A stretch of DNA of 45,706 bases, taken from positions 1-45,706 of IMG/VR virus record IMGVR_UViG_3300021142_000056. One strand, 5' to 3'. A program made the position numbers and the translations under genes. The notes under the pieces were generated by a model that ran no database searches, was not told the DNA's origin, and saw only the letters and a program-made list of their open reading frames with translations. Below, piece by piece: positions 31,528 to 39,800 of the stretch. The stretch's first letter is position 1. Each line of letters opens with the position of its first letter. The stretch comes from a virus.

Positions 31528-32607
31528 ATGCCCCAACCAAACGTTCAAAATGTTCACATTGACGCGATTCTGACCAACATTTCAGTCGCGTACTTGCAGA
31601 ACACCGACAACTTCATCGCTGACAAGGTTTTCCCTGTCATCCCGGTGGACAAGAAGTCCAACCTGTACTTCAAGTACACGAAGGATGACTGGTTCCGTGA
31701 CGAGGCTCAGCGTCGTGCTGATGGCACCGTCTCCGCTGGTTCTGGCTACGGCCTCACCACGGACACCTTTATGGCCGACGTGTGGGCTTTCCACAAGGAC
31801 ATTGGTGACCAGACCCGTGCCAACTCCGACAACCCCCTCAACCCCGATATGGAGGCGACGCAGTTCATCACCCAGCGTCTTCTTCTCCGTCGTGAGGTTC
31901 AGTGGGCCAGCGACTACTTCCAAGCCGGTGTCTGGGCCTTGGGTGTCAATGGTCAGCCCGCTACCGGTTCTACCGCGGCTGTTAACGCTGGTACTGCCGT
32001 GTGGCAGTGGGATGACTACGTTGGTGCGACGGGTACCTCGTCGTACACCAACGGTGGAACCTACTACTCCAACCCGATTGCGGACGTGGAACTCGCCAAG
32101 GCTGCCATCTTGCAGACCACGGGCTACGAGCCGAACACCCTCGTGCTTGGCTACCGTGTCTTCCAAGTGCTGAAGAACCACCCGCTTCTCGTTGACCGCT
32201 ACAAGTTCACTCAGGCCGGTGCCATCGTCACCGAAGACCTGCTCGCCCAACTCTTTGGAGTTGACCGAGTGCTGGTCGCCAAGGCTGTCGTGAACACGGC
32301 GAACGAGACGGCGAGCGACCTGCTCGGTGTTGGTGTTGCTTCCAGCAACTACAAGTTCACCGTCGGCAACAACGCCCTGCTTGCCTACACCGCCCCGAAC
32401 CCCGGTCTGATGACCCCCTCCGCTGGCTACACGTTTATGTGGACTGGCGTGTCGGGTGGCCTCGGTACCACGGTTGGTGTGAGCCGCTTCCGTATGGAGG
32501 AACTGAAGGCAGACCGAGTTGAAGGTGAAATCGCCTTTGACAACAAGGTTGTCGCAGCCGACCTCGGCTACTTCTTCAGCAACATCATCGGTGGCACGGC
32601 CATCTAG
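31528..32607 (+). CDS. Major capsid protein
   Basis: The 359-aa protein fits the HK97-fold capsid group of actinophages: NVHIDAILTNISVAY, FIADKVFPVIPVDKKSNLYFKY, a middle with RLLLRREVQWASDYF, and NTLVLGYRVFQVLKNHPLLVDRYK. GAAAGGAACC precedes ATG 31528. It follows scaffold and cement genes. Hundreds of copies would form the icosahedral head. A perfect 17-base inverted repeat lies 43 bases after the stop, inside the next gene. Confidence 0.9.
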   Translation: MPQPNVQNVHIDAILTNISVAYLQNTDNFIADKVFPVIPVDKKSNLYFKYTKDDWFRDEAQRRADGTVSAGSGYGLTTDTFMADVWAFHKDIGDQTRANSDNPLNPDMEATQFITQRLLLRREVQWASDYFQAGVWALGVNGQPATGSTAAVNAGTAVWQWDDYVGATGTSSYTNGGTYYSNPIADVELAKAAILQTTGYEPNTLVLGYRVFQVLKNHPLLVDRYKFTQAGAIVTEDLLAQLFGVDRVLVAKAVVNTANETASDLLGVGVASSNYKFTVGNNALLAYTAPNPGLMTPSAGYTFMWTGVSGGLGTTVGVSRFRMEELKADRVEGEIAFDNKVVAADLGYFFSNIIGGTAI

Positions 32608-32626
32608 CCTCTAGTAGGCTAGGGGT

Positions 32627-32983
32627 ATGAACCCCGAACCACGCTTCACACACAGAATCGCCAAAGTGTACCCAGCCGGTGCCTTTGGCGATTCTGTGTT
32701 TGGGCCGAACAATCTCGTCTCCACTGAAACGTGGACACGACGAGGATTTGACCACATCGAACTGTACGGATGGGCAAGGCCCTTGACCCCGTATGAATTG
32801 GAACACCTTGACGAGGAACTGGCTGCTGCCGGGTGGGTTTGGCCCCCCGTGGAAGCCGAGCCTGAGGTGGAAACCGTTGTTGAGCCTGAGGCTGTAGACG
32901 AGCCTGTTGTGACCAAGGCTCCGGCCAAAAAGCCAGCAGCGAAGACGGTGAAAAAGGCAGTCAAGAAGCCAGCCACCGAGTAG
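32627..32983 (+). CDS. Hypothetical protein with Lys/Pro/Ala tail (118 aa)
   Basis: ATG 32627 lies six bases after a TAGGCT box, suggesting a leaderless start. Residues 1-75 form a small domain (GFDHIELYGWARPLTPYELEHLDEEL), followed by an acidic Pro/Val/Glu stretch and a basic KAPAKKPAAKTVKKAVKKP tail like histone-type tails. Codons 9-24 lie in a perfect inverted repeat (32650-32699). Its position after the major capsid gene hints at a head accessory role. Confidence 0.6.
   Translation: MNPEPRFTHRIAKVYPAGAFGDSVFGPNNLVSTETWTRRGFDHIELYGWARPLTPYELEHLDEELAAAGWVWPPVEAEPEVETVVEPEAVDEPVVTKAPAKKPAAKTVKKAVKKPATE
32650..32699. terminator. Perfect 17-base inverted repeat inside a gene start
   Basis: ACACAGAATCGCCAAAG (32650-32666) is exactly complementary to 32683-32699, with a 16-base loop; TTT follows at 32699-32701. 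It lies just downstream of the major capsid gene, as a terminator would, but is within the coding sequence of the next gene. It may attenuate transcription or stabilise capsid mRNA. Confidence 0.65.
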
Positions 32984-33008
32984 CCACAGTTTACGGCAAT
33001 ACTGGTGA

Positions 33009-33014
33009 TACGAT
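33009..33014 (+). promoter_or_regulatory. Probable -10 element, leaderless start
   Basis: TACGAT is placed six bases before ATG 33021, the same spacing as the better promoters at 28082 and 44941. No clear -35 box and no Shine-Dalgarno site are present. Confidence 0.4.
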
Positions 33015-33020
33015 TTCCGT

Positions 33021-33281
33021 ATGTCGCTGCGAGATGCTGAAAAGCGTATTGAGCAATCATCCACCTGTCGCTTCGCAGACTTCCTGAAGTCGTTAGACAA
33101 GGATGACACTGCCACGCTGAAATCGTGGATTGAACTCCAAAAGCCTGCTGGCTGGATTGCCAGAGTGGTCACTGCCGACGGCAAGAAACTCAACGAGAAG
33201 ACCCTGAAGCGTCACCTTGACGGCCAGTGTCAATGCCCTGCTGAATCCACCCACAAGGGGGCGTATCGTGTCGCTAAGTGA
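33021..33281 (+). CDS. Small DNA-binding-type protein (86 aa)
   Basis: The helical sequence SLRDAEKRIEQ, FADFLKSLDKDD, IELQKPAGWIARVVTADG, LNEKTLKRHLDGQCQC resembles short phage helix-turn-helix proteins, with the last part as recognition helix followed by a Cys-x-Cys. The function could be transcriptional control or a terminase-small-subunit-like role; neither is certain. It overlaps the phosphoesterase gene by 14 bases. Confidence 0.6.
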   Translation: MSLRDAEKRIEQSSTCRFADFLKSLDKDDTATLKSWIELQKPAGWIARVVTADGKKLNEKTLKRHLDGQCQCPAESTHKGAYRVAK

Positions 33282-34509
33282 CGCAGCATCGTCATTGCCA
33301 CAGCGTCACGTCAACACCATTCCAAAAGGAACTGAGCCATCGTTCCAATGGAATGGCAACGAGGGCTACATCACCTCACCGCTTCTCCCCAATGAGCCAG
33401 ACCCGGCGTTTTGGGAAGTCCTTATGCAGGACTGGGGGCTTTCACCAGACACTACGGAAGTCGTAGACGGCTCCGTCAATATCCGTGGCTGGGATGCCAA
33501 TATGGGCCGAGATGCAGACGGTCACCCAACCGTGCATCGAATGAAGTACTACCGAGCGCAGATTCGCCGTCGCCAAGGTGGTGAACGCTCCATCAACGTG
33601 GACACGTTGTGCGAGAAGATTCTGAAGCGCAAGCCACTGAAGTCCGCCCCAAGTGTAAACAGCAACCGTGCATTGGTAGTCACTTTTTCCGATTGGCAGA
33701 CAGGAAAAGGGGAAGGGGGTGGCCCAGATGCAATGACCGAGCGCATCTGCCTCGCCCAAGACCGTGTGGTGGAACGGGTCAAGGAAATGCGTAAGGCTGG
33801 TCGTGCGCCTAGCCATATCTACATTGCTGGAATGGGCGACCTCGTGGAGCAGTGCGACGGTCACTACGATATGCAGACTTTCCAAACCGTCCTCACTCGT
33901 CGCCAACAGAAGGACTTGGTGGTCTACCTCATTGACCGGATGGTGGAATTGTTGGTAGACAATTTCCCCGATATCCAAATCATCCTCACTGCCGTTCCGG
34001 GCAATCACGGTGAAAACCGCAAGAACGGCAAGGCGTTCACGGACTGGTTGGACAACGACGATTTGGATGTTTTCACCTCAACGTACCGTTGTTATCTGAA
34101 GAACCCAGAACGCTACGTCAATGTTTCGATGCCCCAGTTCGACGGCCTCGTTCAGGAAGACTTGACTATCACCTTGGACATCTGTGGTGTGCCAGTGACG
34201 TTCGCTCACGGCCACCAATTTGGAAAGGGCAACGGTGGAGGCACGGTTGCCAAGATTGAGGCGTGGTGGAAAGGCCAAGTAATGGGTCGCACTCCGGCTG
34301 CGGACAGCGCAATCCTCATCTCTGGCCATTATCACCACTTCGTCGCATCTGAAGGCACTGGTCGCCAAGTGTTCCAATGCCCAGCGATGGATGGTGGTTC
34401 TAAGTGGTTTACAAGCCAGACGGGTGCAAACTCCCCTGCTGGAATGTTGACGGTTGGTATCGGACTTGACTACGGCTCTCGTGGCTGGGGAGATTTACTG
34501 ATTATCTGA
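33268..34509 (+). CDS. Calcineurin-like metallophosphoesterase (413 aa)
   Basis: GTG 33268 follows AAGGGGG, inside the end of the previous gene. Residues 1-120 are a separate N-terminal domain. The metallophosphoesterase core follows, with the metal-ligand motifs in order: FSDWQTGK, AGMGDLVEQC, PGNHGE, FAHGHQFG and ISGHYHH. Such enzymes use two metals to hydrolyse phosphodiesters or phosphomonoesters; phage homologues occur near replication or nucleotide genes. The substrate cannot be told from sequence. Confidence 0.85.
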   Translation: MSLSDAASSLPQRHVNTIPKGTEPSFQWNGNEGYITSPLLPNEPDPAFWEVLMQDWGLSPDTTEVVDGSVNIRGWDANMGRDADGHPTVHRMKYYRAQIRRRQGGERSINVDTLCEKILKRKPLKSAPSVNSNRALVVTFSDWQTGKGEGGGPDAMTERICLAQDRVVERVKEMRKAGRAPSHIYIAGMGDLVEQCDGHYDMQTFQTVLTRRQQKDLVVYLIDRMVELLVDNFPDIQIILTAVPGNHGENRKNGKAFTDWLDNDDLDVFTSTYRCYLKNPERYVNVSMPQFDGLVQEDLTITLDICGVPVTFAHGHQFGKGNGGGTVAKIEAWWKGQVMGRTPAADSAILISGHYHHFVASEGTGRQVFQCPAMDGGSKWFTSQTGANSPAGMLTVGIGLDYGSRGWGDLLII

Positions 34510-34889
34510 TGGCGTATTACTTGTGCGGCCCGATGCGGGGTCTGCCCCACTCCAACTTCCCTGCCTTTGAAGAAGCGCGGGAACACCTCAGAAGCCTCGG
34601 ATTCGACGCTCTTTGCCCCGTAGAGGCTGCCAAAGAGCGATTGGGTGCTGATATCCAAGCCGACGATTCTAACTACTACGACCAAATGTGGCACTGCTTC
34701 GATATGGTGCAGCGTTGCGATGGTGTAATCGTGCTGCCGGGTTGGGCGAAGTCTGAAGGCGCAAAGGCAGAAGTACTGGTTGCCGTGAACACTGGCAAGC
34801 CGGTTTACGCCTACCACAAGCACCGCCCCCACGTTTTGGAAGAACTGGTCGGCGTGAAAATCACCACACGGGCAGAAATGTTGTCGTAA
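34509..34889 (+). CDS. DUF4406/nucleoside deoxyribosyltransferase-like protein (126 aa)
   Basis: The start overlaps the previous stop (TGATG). YLCGPMRGLPHSNFPAFEEA at the N terminus and CDGVIVLPGWAKSEGAKAE in the middle are signatures of DUF4406, a Rossmann-like family related to nucleoside 2-deoxyribosyltransferases. These act on nucleosides or nucleotides, which fits the neighbouring phosphoesterase and NMAD-like gene. The reaction is unproven. Confidence 0.85.
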   Translation: MAYYLCGPMRGLPHSNFPAFEEAREHLRSLGFDALCPVEAAKERLGADIQADDSNYYDQMWHCFDMVQRCDGVIVLPGWAKSEGAKAEVLVAVNTGKPVYAYHKHRPHVLEELVGVKITTRAEMLS

Positions 34890-35401
34890 TGGGAATCGGC
34901 GTACCCCCACCGTGGATTGACGGTACCGAAGAAGACAATTGGGAAGATTGGTACGACCCACGCAATCCTTGGACACCACTCCCCGGCGTTCGTACAGGAG
35001 CAGAACTCACTCGTGGTGAAAAAGCAGCCGACGCTGTGCGAAACAAAATGGGTTCGTGGGCGTTCGTTGGTTGGTTCGTCGTGTTTATGGCGAGTTGGGC
35101 AGTCCTGAATAGTTTTGCCTTGAACAACAATGGCTTTGACCCGTACCCGTACATCTTGCTAAATCTGTTCTTGTCAATGCTCGCCGGTCTTCAGGGGGCC
35201 ATCTTGCTGATTGCCGCCAAGCGAGCCGATGCCATCGCAGCAGAGCAGGCCCTATCCCACTTGACAATCTCTAAAGCAAGTAGTGAAATCATTGCTGCGG
35301 TCAAAAAGGACTTGGCTTCCAATACTCACTTGACGCACGAGATTCACGCAGCACTGAAGGACATCCAGCACTACATTGCCGAAAGGGAGAACAATGACTG
35401 A
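34889..35401 (+). CDS. DUF1003 membrane protein (170 aa)
   Basis: The start overlaps the previous stop by one base. After a Pro/Trp-rich N terminus, GEKAADAVRNKMGSWAFVGW leads into two transmembrane segments (about 57-77 and 87-108) separated by NNGFDPYPYILLNLFLSM, the DUF1003 pattern. A helical cytoplasmic tail follows. DUF1003 proteins are inner-membrane proteins of unknown function, frequent in actinobacteria and their phages. It might act in lysis timing or membrane protection. Confidence 0.85.
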   Translation: MGIGVPPPWIDGTEEDNWEDWYDPRNPWTPLPGVRTGAELTRGEKAADAVRNKMGSWAFVGWFVVFMASWAVLNSFALNNNGFDPYPYILLNLFLSMLAGLQGAILLIAAKRADAIAAEQALSHLTISKASSEIIAAVKKDLASNTHLTHEIHAALKDIQHYIAERENND

Positions 35402-35942
35402 CATCAACCGTGTTTCACCACACCCACGCCGTTCGATGGAGGAAATCAACCAATTCCTCGCACAGGAGAACGAGAACATCCTGAACTGGAAAGGTACGAA
35501 CACGGCTGGCAGTGCTATTCAGGCACCCTTGAAGTCAACGATGACCAAGCGTCTCGTCACGGCTGGTGGTGGCCGTCGAAGGGCTGGCTCCGGGTACCAA
35601 TTCGCTTCATCACCGGTTGAGCCAGAGTTCCCCGAAGGTGGCGACCCACGCTTCCGTGCAGTCCTGTCCGAGATGCTGAAATTGCATATCTCTAAGAGCA
35701 ACGACTACGGCACGAACCGTGACCCCTATGCCAACTACCGGGCTGCCGAGCAAATCGGCGTTTCAGCGTGGAAGTCCTGCTTCATCCGAGGTTTGGAAAA
35801 GGTGCAGCGCATCGCTAACGCAGCATCGGGCAAGCGTCTGAACCACGAGAGTGCTGAAAACTCGTTCCTTGACCTTGCCAATCACATTGTCATCGCCAAG
35901 GTTCTCTACGACGAGGAACAGGACAACAAACACCAAATCTGA
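35394..35942 (+). CDS. Nucleotide modification associated domain (DUF1599-like) protein (182 aa)
   Basis: ATG 35394 follows AAGGGAGA and overlaps the DUF1003 gene. Residues 1-80 look disordered and basic. The C-terminal domain has KSNDYGTNRDPYANYRAAEQIG, RGLEKVQRIAN and ESAENSFLDLANHIVIAKVL. This resembles DUF1599/NMAD proteins, which are related to all-alpha NTP pyrophosphatases and linked to modified DNA bases. It could clean or adjust nucleotide pools. Together with DUF4406 and the methyltransferase it raises the possibility of modified phage DNA. Confidence 0.7.
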   Translation: MTDINRVSPHPRRSMEEINQFLAQENENILNWKGTNTAGSAIQAPLKSTMTKRLVTAGGGRRRAGSGYQFASSPVEPEFPEGGDPRFRAVLSEMLKLHISKSNDYGTNRDPYANYRAAEQIGVSAWKSCFIRGLEKVQRIANAASGKRLNHESAENSFLDLANHIVIAKVLYDEEQDNKHQI

Positions 35943-35944
35943 AA

Positions 35945-35974
35945 TTGTGTGGCAAAATGGGGGGCAACTACGCT
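35945..35974 (+). promoter_or_regulatory. Possible promoter of the fibre genes
   Basis: TTGTGT (35945-35950) and TACGCT (35969-35974) are 18 bases apart. TAGGAG and ATG 35996 follow. The match to consensus is moderate. Confidence 0.4.
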
Positions 35975-35995
35975 TACCCATAGGAGTTTCACCAA

Positions 35996-36778
35996 ATGGC
36001 TCTTGCTGCTCAGGCATTTCCAAACGAAGGTCTTGACCTTATTTTTAGCCAGTTGGCCATCTACTCCGGTGGTGTGACTACCCCGCAGACAACGGGCCTC
36101 AACCCTTACTACATCGGTCTTTTCACCTCATCCAGTGGCCTTGGAACGCAGGTTCCTTACGGTGCAGCCACTCTCGCTGTCGTTGATTCAGCCACGGGCT
36201 ACACGGGAACCTACACGACGAACGGTGGTGGAACCGGTACTGGTGTCACTTTCCGTGAACTGGGAACTGCTAATTCGACTGCTGCCGGGTACGCACGAGT
36301 GAGTGCGACGTACAGCCTGAGTTCGACTGCTGCTGCGACTGGTGCGACGAGTGGTACCTTGACGGCACTTTCAGCAACCGCTACTTGGACGCTCACGGTT
36401 AGTGCAACTGCCGGTCTTGCCGTTGGTATGAACATCACGGTCACCGATTCCTTGTCGGCGCAGGAGACACGAGTTATCACCAACATCCCAACGGGTAGTT
36501 CCATTGTGGTTCTCTCGGCTGCGCTCTCTGCGACCTGCAACTCTGGCGCAGCGTGGACTGCTGGAGATGCTGTAAACGGTCAGAAGTCAACTGCCCCAGC
36601 CGTCACGTTCACGGCCCAAGGCGTTTGGCCTGCCGTGTGTGGCTACTTCATCACCAACGTTGCAAGCGGTACGTCGGGCAAGATTGTCTACATTGCAAAC
36701 TTTGCCGACACCTCAACGCCTATTCTCAACCCCAACGATTCACTGACGGTCACGCCTACTTGGTTGATGAGCAACTAG
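35996..36778 (+). CDS. Virion structural protein, probably tail or fibre attachment (260 aa)
   Basis: TAGGAG precedes ATG 35996. The N-terminal 50 residues (FPNEGLDLIFSQLAIYSGG, NPYYIGLFTSSS) and the C-terminal 60 residues (VWPAVCGYFITN, GKIVYIANFADTSTPILNPNDSLTVTP) form a fold seen in small phage tail or adhesin-base proteins. Between them a Thr/Ser/Ala beta segment of about 90 residues (100-190) looks like an inserted Ig-like domain, similar in style to the insert in the cement protein. It precedes the large fibre gene. Confidence 0.65.
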   Translation: MALAAQAFPNEGLDLIFSQLAIYSGGVTTPQTTGLNPYYIGLFTSSSGLGTQVPYGAATLAVVDSATGYTGTYTTNGGGTGTGVTFRELGTANSTAAGYARVSATYSLSSTAAATGATSGTLTALSATATWTLTVSATAGLAVGMNITVTDSLSAQETRVITNIPTGSSIVVLSAALSATCNSGAAWTAGDAVNGQKSTAPAVTFTAQGVWPAVCGYFITNVASGTSGKIVYIANFADTSTPILNPNDSLTVTPTWLMSN

Positions 36779-36787
36779 GGAGGTGAA

Positions 36788-36801
36788 ATCCCCTAGGGGA
36801 T
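36788..36801. promoter_or_regulatory. 14-base perfect palindrome before the fibre gene
   Basis: ATCCCCTAGGGGAT lies between the stop at 36778 and ATG 36807. A shortened copy, AATCCCCTAGGGAA, occurs at 45413-45426 in front of the last gene. GGGGA could act as ribosome binding site and be masked if the palindrome folds in the mRNA. Confidence 0.45.
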
Positions 36802-36806
36802 AGACG

Positions 36807-39800
36807 ATGGCTCGCACCCCTTATACACAGAACTCATACGTCGGTGGAGCATACGCTGCCACGCTGACGGGGAGCATCAACAGTTCTACGTCAACGATTT
36901 CACTGACGTTTTCCGGGACGCAGTACTCATCGTGGACTGGCCTCGGCATCGCCACTTCACCAAGTGGAGCGACGGCCAACGCTGGTTTTTTCCTGTCCAT
37001 TGACTACAACTCGGCCTCTGAAGAAAAGGTCTGGGTTCCAGCGCAGACGATTTCGTGGACTACTTCTCCCATCACGCTCACTGGGGTTGTCCGTGGTCAA
37101 GACGGGACATCAGCAGTAAGCCACCTTGCTACGGCTGCCGTCATCCCTGTTCTGACAGCCTCTGACATTTCAGAAGGCAACTACACGGTAAGCCAGACCG
37201 TTGGCCAAGTTCAGGCAGTCGGAGACATCCTCTACGGTTCAACGGCTCAGGCGTTCAGCAGGCTTCCAATTGGTTCTGCCGGGCAGGTTTTGGTTGCAGG
37301 CACGACTGGGCCGTTCTGGTCAACAACGAACACCAATGCCCACTCATCAGTGATTGTGGCTGACTTTGGTACCGGGGCAGCAGTCCTTGTCGGCACCAAT
37401 GCTTCGTACACAGCCGGTACTACCGATGCCAGTGGTGGTTTGGGTATCGGTGCAAGAATCACGGGAAACAGCACGGGAACGCTGACGATTGACGGGATGG
37501 GTCTGACTGGTTCCTACGCTAACTCCCGTGTGTTGATTGCTGGAAACACCAGCACGCAATCTAAGTACAACGGCATTTACACGCTCACTACCGTTGGAAA
37601 TACCACCACTCCCTACGTCCTCACCCGTGCAACTGACTACAACGACAGCATTGCTGGCGAGGTTGCTCCCGGTGACTACGTTCTTACGATTCAAGGAAGT
37701 TCCTACGCAGGCCGAACGTTTGTAATGAACGCCACTGGCTCCGGTGCTGGTGGAATCACCATTATTGGAACCGACCCCATCACTTGGGTGCAATCCGGTG
37801 GTGTCGGCCCGACAGGGCCTACTGGCCCTACCGGTGCTGGTGGCACACTAGGCTACTACGGTTCATTTTACGACACCACCACGCAGTCAGTAGGTTCTGC
37901 CAACACGCCTACGGCAATGACCTTCAACACCACGGCGGAGAACAACGGTGTCTCCATCACCAGCAGCAGCCAGATTTTGTTTGCCAACGCCGGAACCTAC
38001 AACGTGCAGTTCTCGGCGCAACTCACGCAGACCGATAACAGCATTGACCAAGTGCAGATTTGGCTCCGCAAGAACGGCAGCGACCTCACAGAGACCAACA
38101 CCACGGTCACGATGGACAAGCAGAACAGCGACAAAGTTGCCTCGTGGAACTTTGTGCTTACCGTCGCAGCCAACGATTACTTGCAACTTATGTGGGAATC
38201 TAATTCCACGAGTGTGACGTTACTGGCTCAATCTGCGGGTAGCAATTACCCTGCTACGCCTTCCATCATCTTGACCGTACAGCAAGTGATGTACACCCAG
38301 ATTGGCCCTACAGGGGCCACAGGTGCCACTGGAGCCACTGGAGCCACCGGCCCGACTGGTGCTGGCTACTCAGGTGTCACTTCAACCTCTACGGTCAACC
38401 TCGGCACGGGAAGCGCAGTCTTCTCCGGTATCACCTCAACCGGGGCGTTCCAAATTGGACAGCGCGCTCGTGCCATCTCTACGGCGAACACGAGCCAATA
38501 CGTTGAAGGCATTATCACGGCGTTGACGGCCAATACGTCAATCACCATCAACGTAGATACGTTCGCTGGTTCGGGCAGCCCGTCATCGTGGTCTATTGCC
38601 GTTGCTGGAAACGTTGGCAACACCGGTGCGACAGGTGCATCTGGAGCAACTGGAGCAACTGGGGCTACCGGGGCAACCGGGGCAACTGGTGCTACAGGAG
38701 CAACGGGTGCGACGGGTGCAAGTGGTTCGGTTGGAACAGCAAACGCTCCACTCTCCCTCTCTGGCACGACGCTTTCCATTTCCAATGCTACGACGGGTGC
38801 AAGTGGTGTAATCACGCTCGGCGGCGACCTCAACGCAACGGGTTCGACGGCAGGAACTCCCCGTGTCGGTTCGTGGCAAGGACAAGCCTTCACCACCGGA
38901 ACAACGGCTGGTCAAGTTCACATCTTCAGTGGCACAACTTGGGCAGCCACTTCCCTTTCTGGCGACGTAACGGTTTCGGCTGCTGGAACTGCCACCCTTG
39001 CCACAACCGGCCCCGGCGCAGGAACCTACGGCTCATCGGGTTCGACTATCTCCCACGCCATTATTTCACTAGACGCAAAGGGTCGGGTCACAGGTGCAAC
39101 ATCAAGTCCTGCAAGTCTCGTCGCAGGTGTTCTAAACGCAACAGGCGCAACGACTTGGACTGCCTCGTCATCTGATAACGGACAGTTCGTTCGTTTCAGC
39201 AACGCAGTCGTTGTGACCCTTCCGGCAACGGCTCCTTCAGCCCCTTGGCTTGCCACCTATTACGGCTCAGGCTCGCTCACGATTACACCAAGTTCGCCAG
39301 CGACGCTCAACGGTTCGTCATCGTCGTATTACCTATCGTCAGGTATTCCAGCACTGGTTTGGACAGACGGAACCAACTACTTCGTGCAGCCATCTATTTC
39401 GTCAGGAAACTGGATTGCTACTTCCTATCTGAACGTAACTCAATACATCACTGCTGCGAATACACTTCTCAACCTTGGCTACAAGTCGGTCTATAACGGA
39501 ACCGCATCAACGGCACTGACCCTCAACTCTGCTTCAACAAACAACTTCGTTCCGCAAATCCTCGTCAATGGCTCTACCCAGACGGTTTACCTCTTGCCAA
39601 ATGGACAGGTGACGGGTTCACCAAGCATCCTCAATGCTTACGGCACGACCTATGCGGGCTATGTCGTTGGAGTGGGCGGCATTTCCACCAACGGAACCAT
39701 TTGGACAGTCACAACTGGAACAACCCACAACTTCTTGACCGGGCAGACAGTTTACCTTGGTGGCCTTTCTGCCGGTGGCTCCACTGCCTACAACGGTTCG

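Noticed and set aside
37806-38896. Long minus-strand frames opposite the collagen-like fibre
   Set aside because: They are reverse images of the repeated Gly-Ala-Thr codons, giving VAPVAPVAP-type repeats, and lie wholly inside a well-supported gene.
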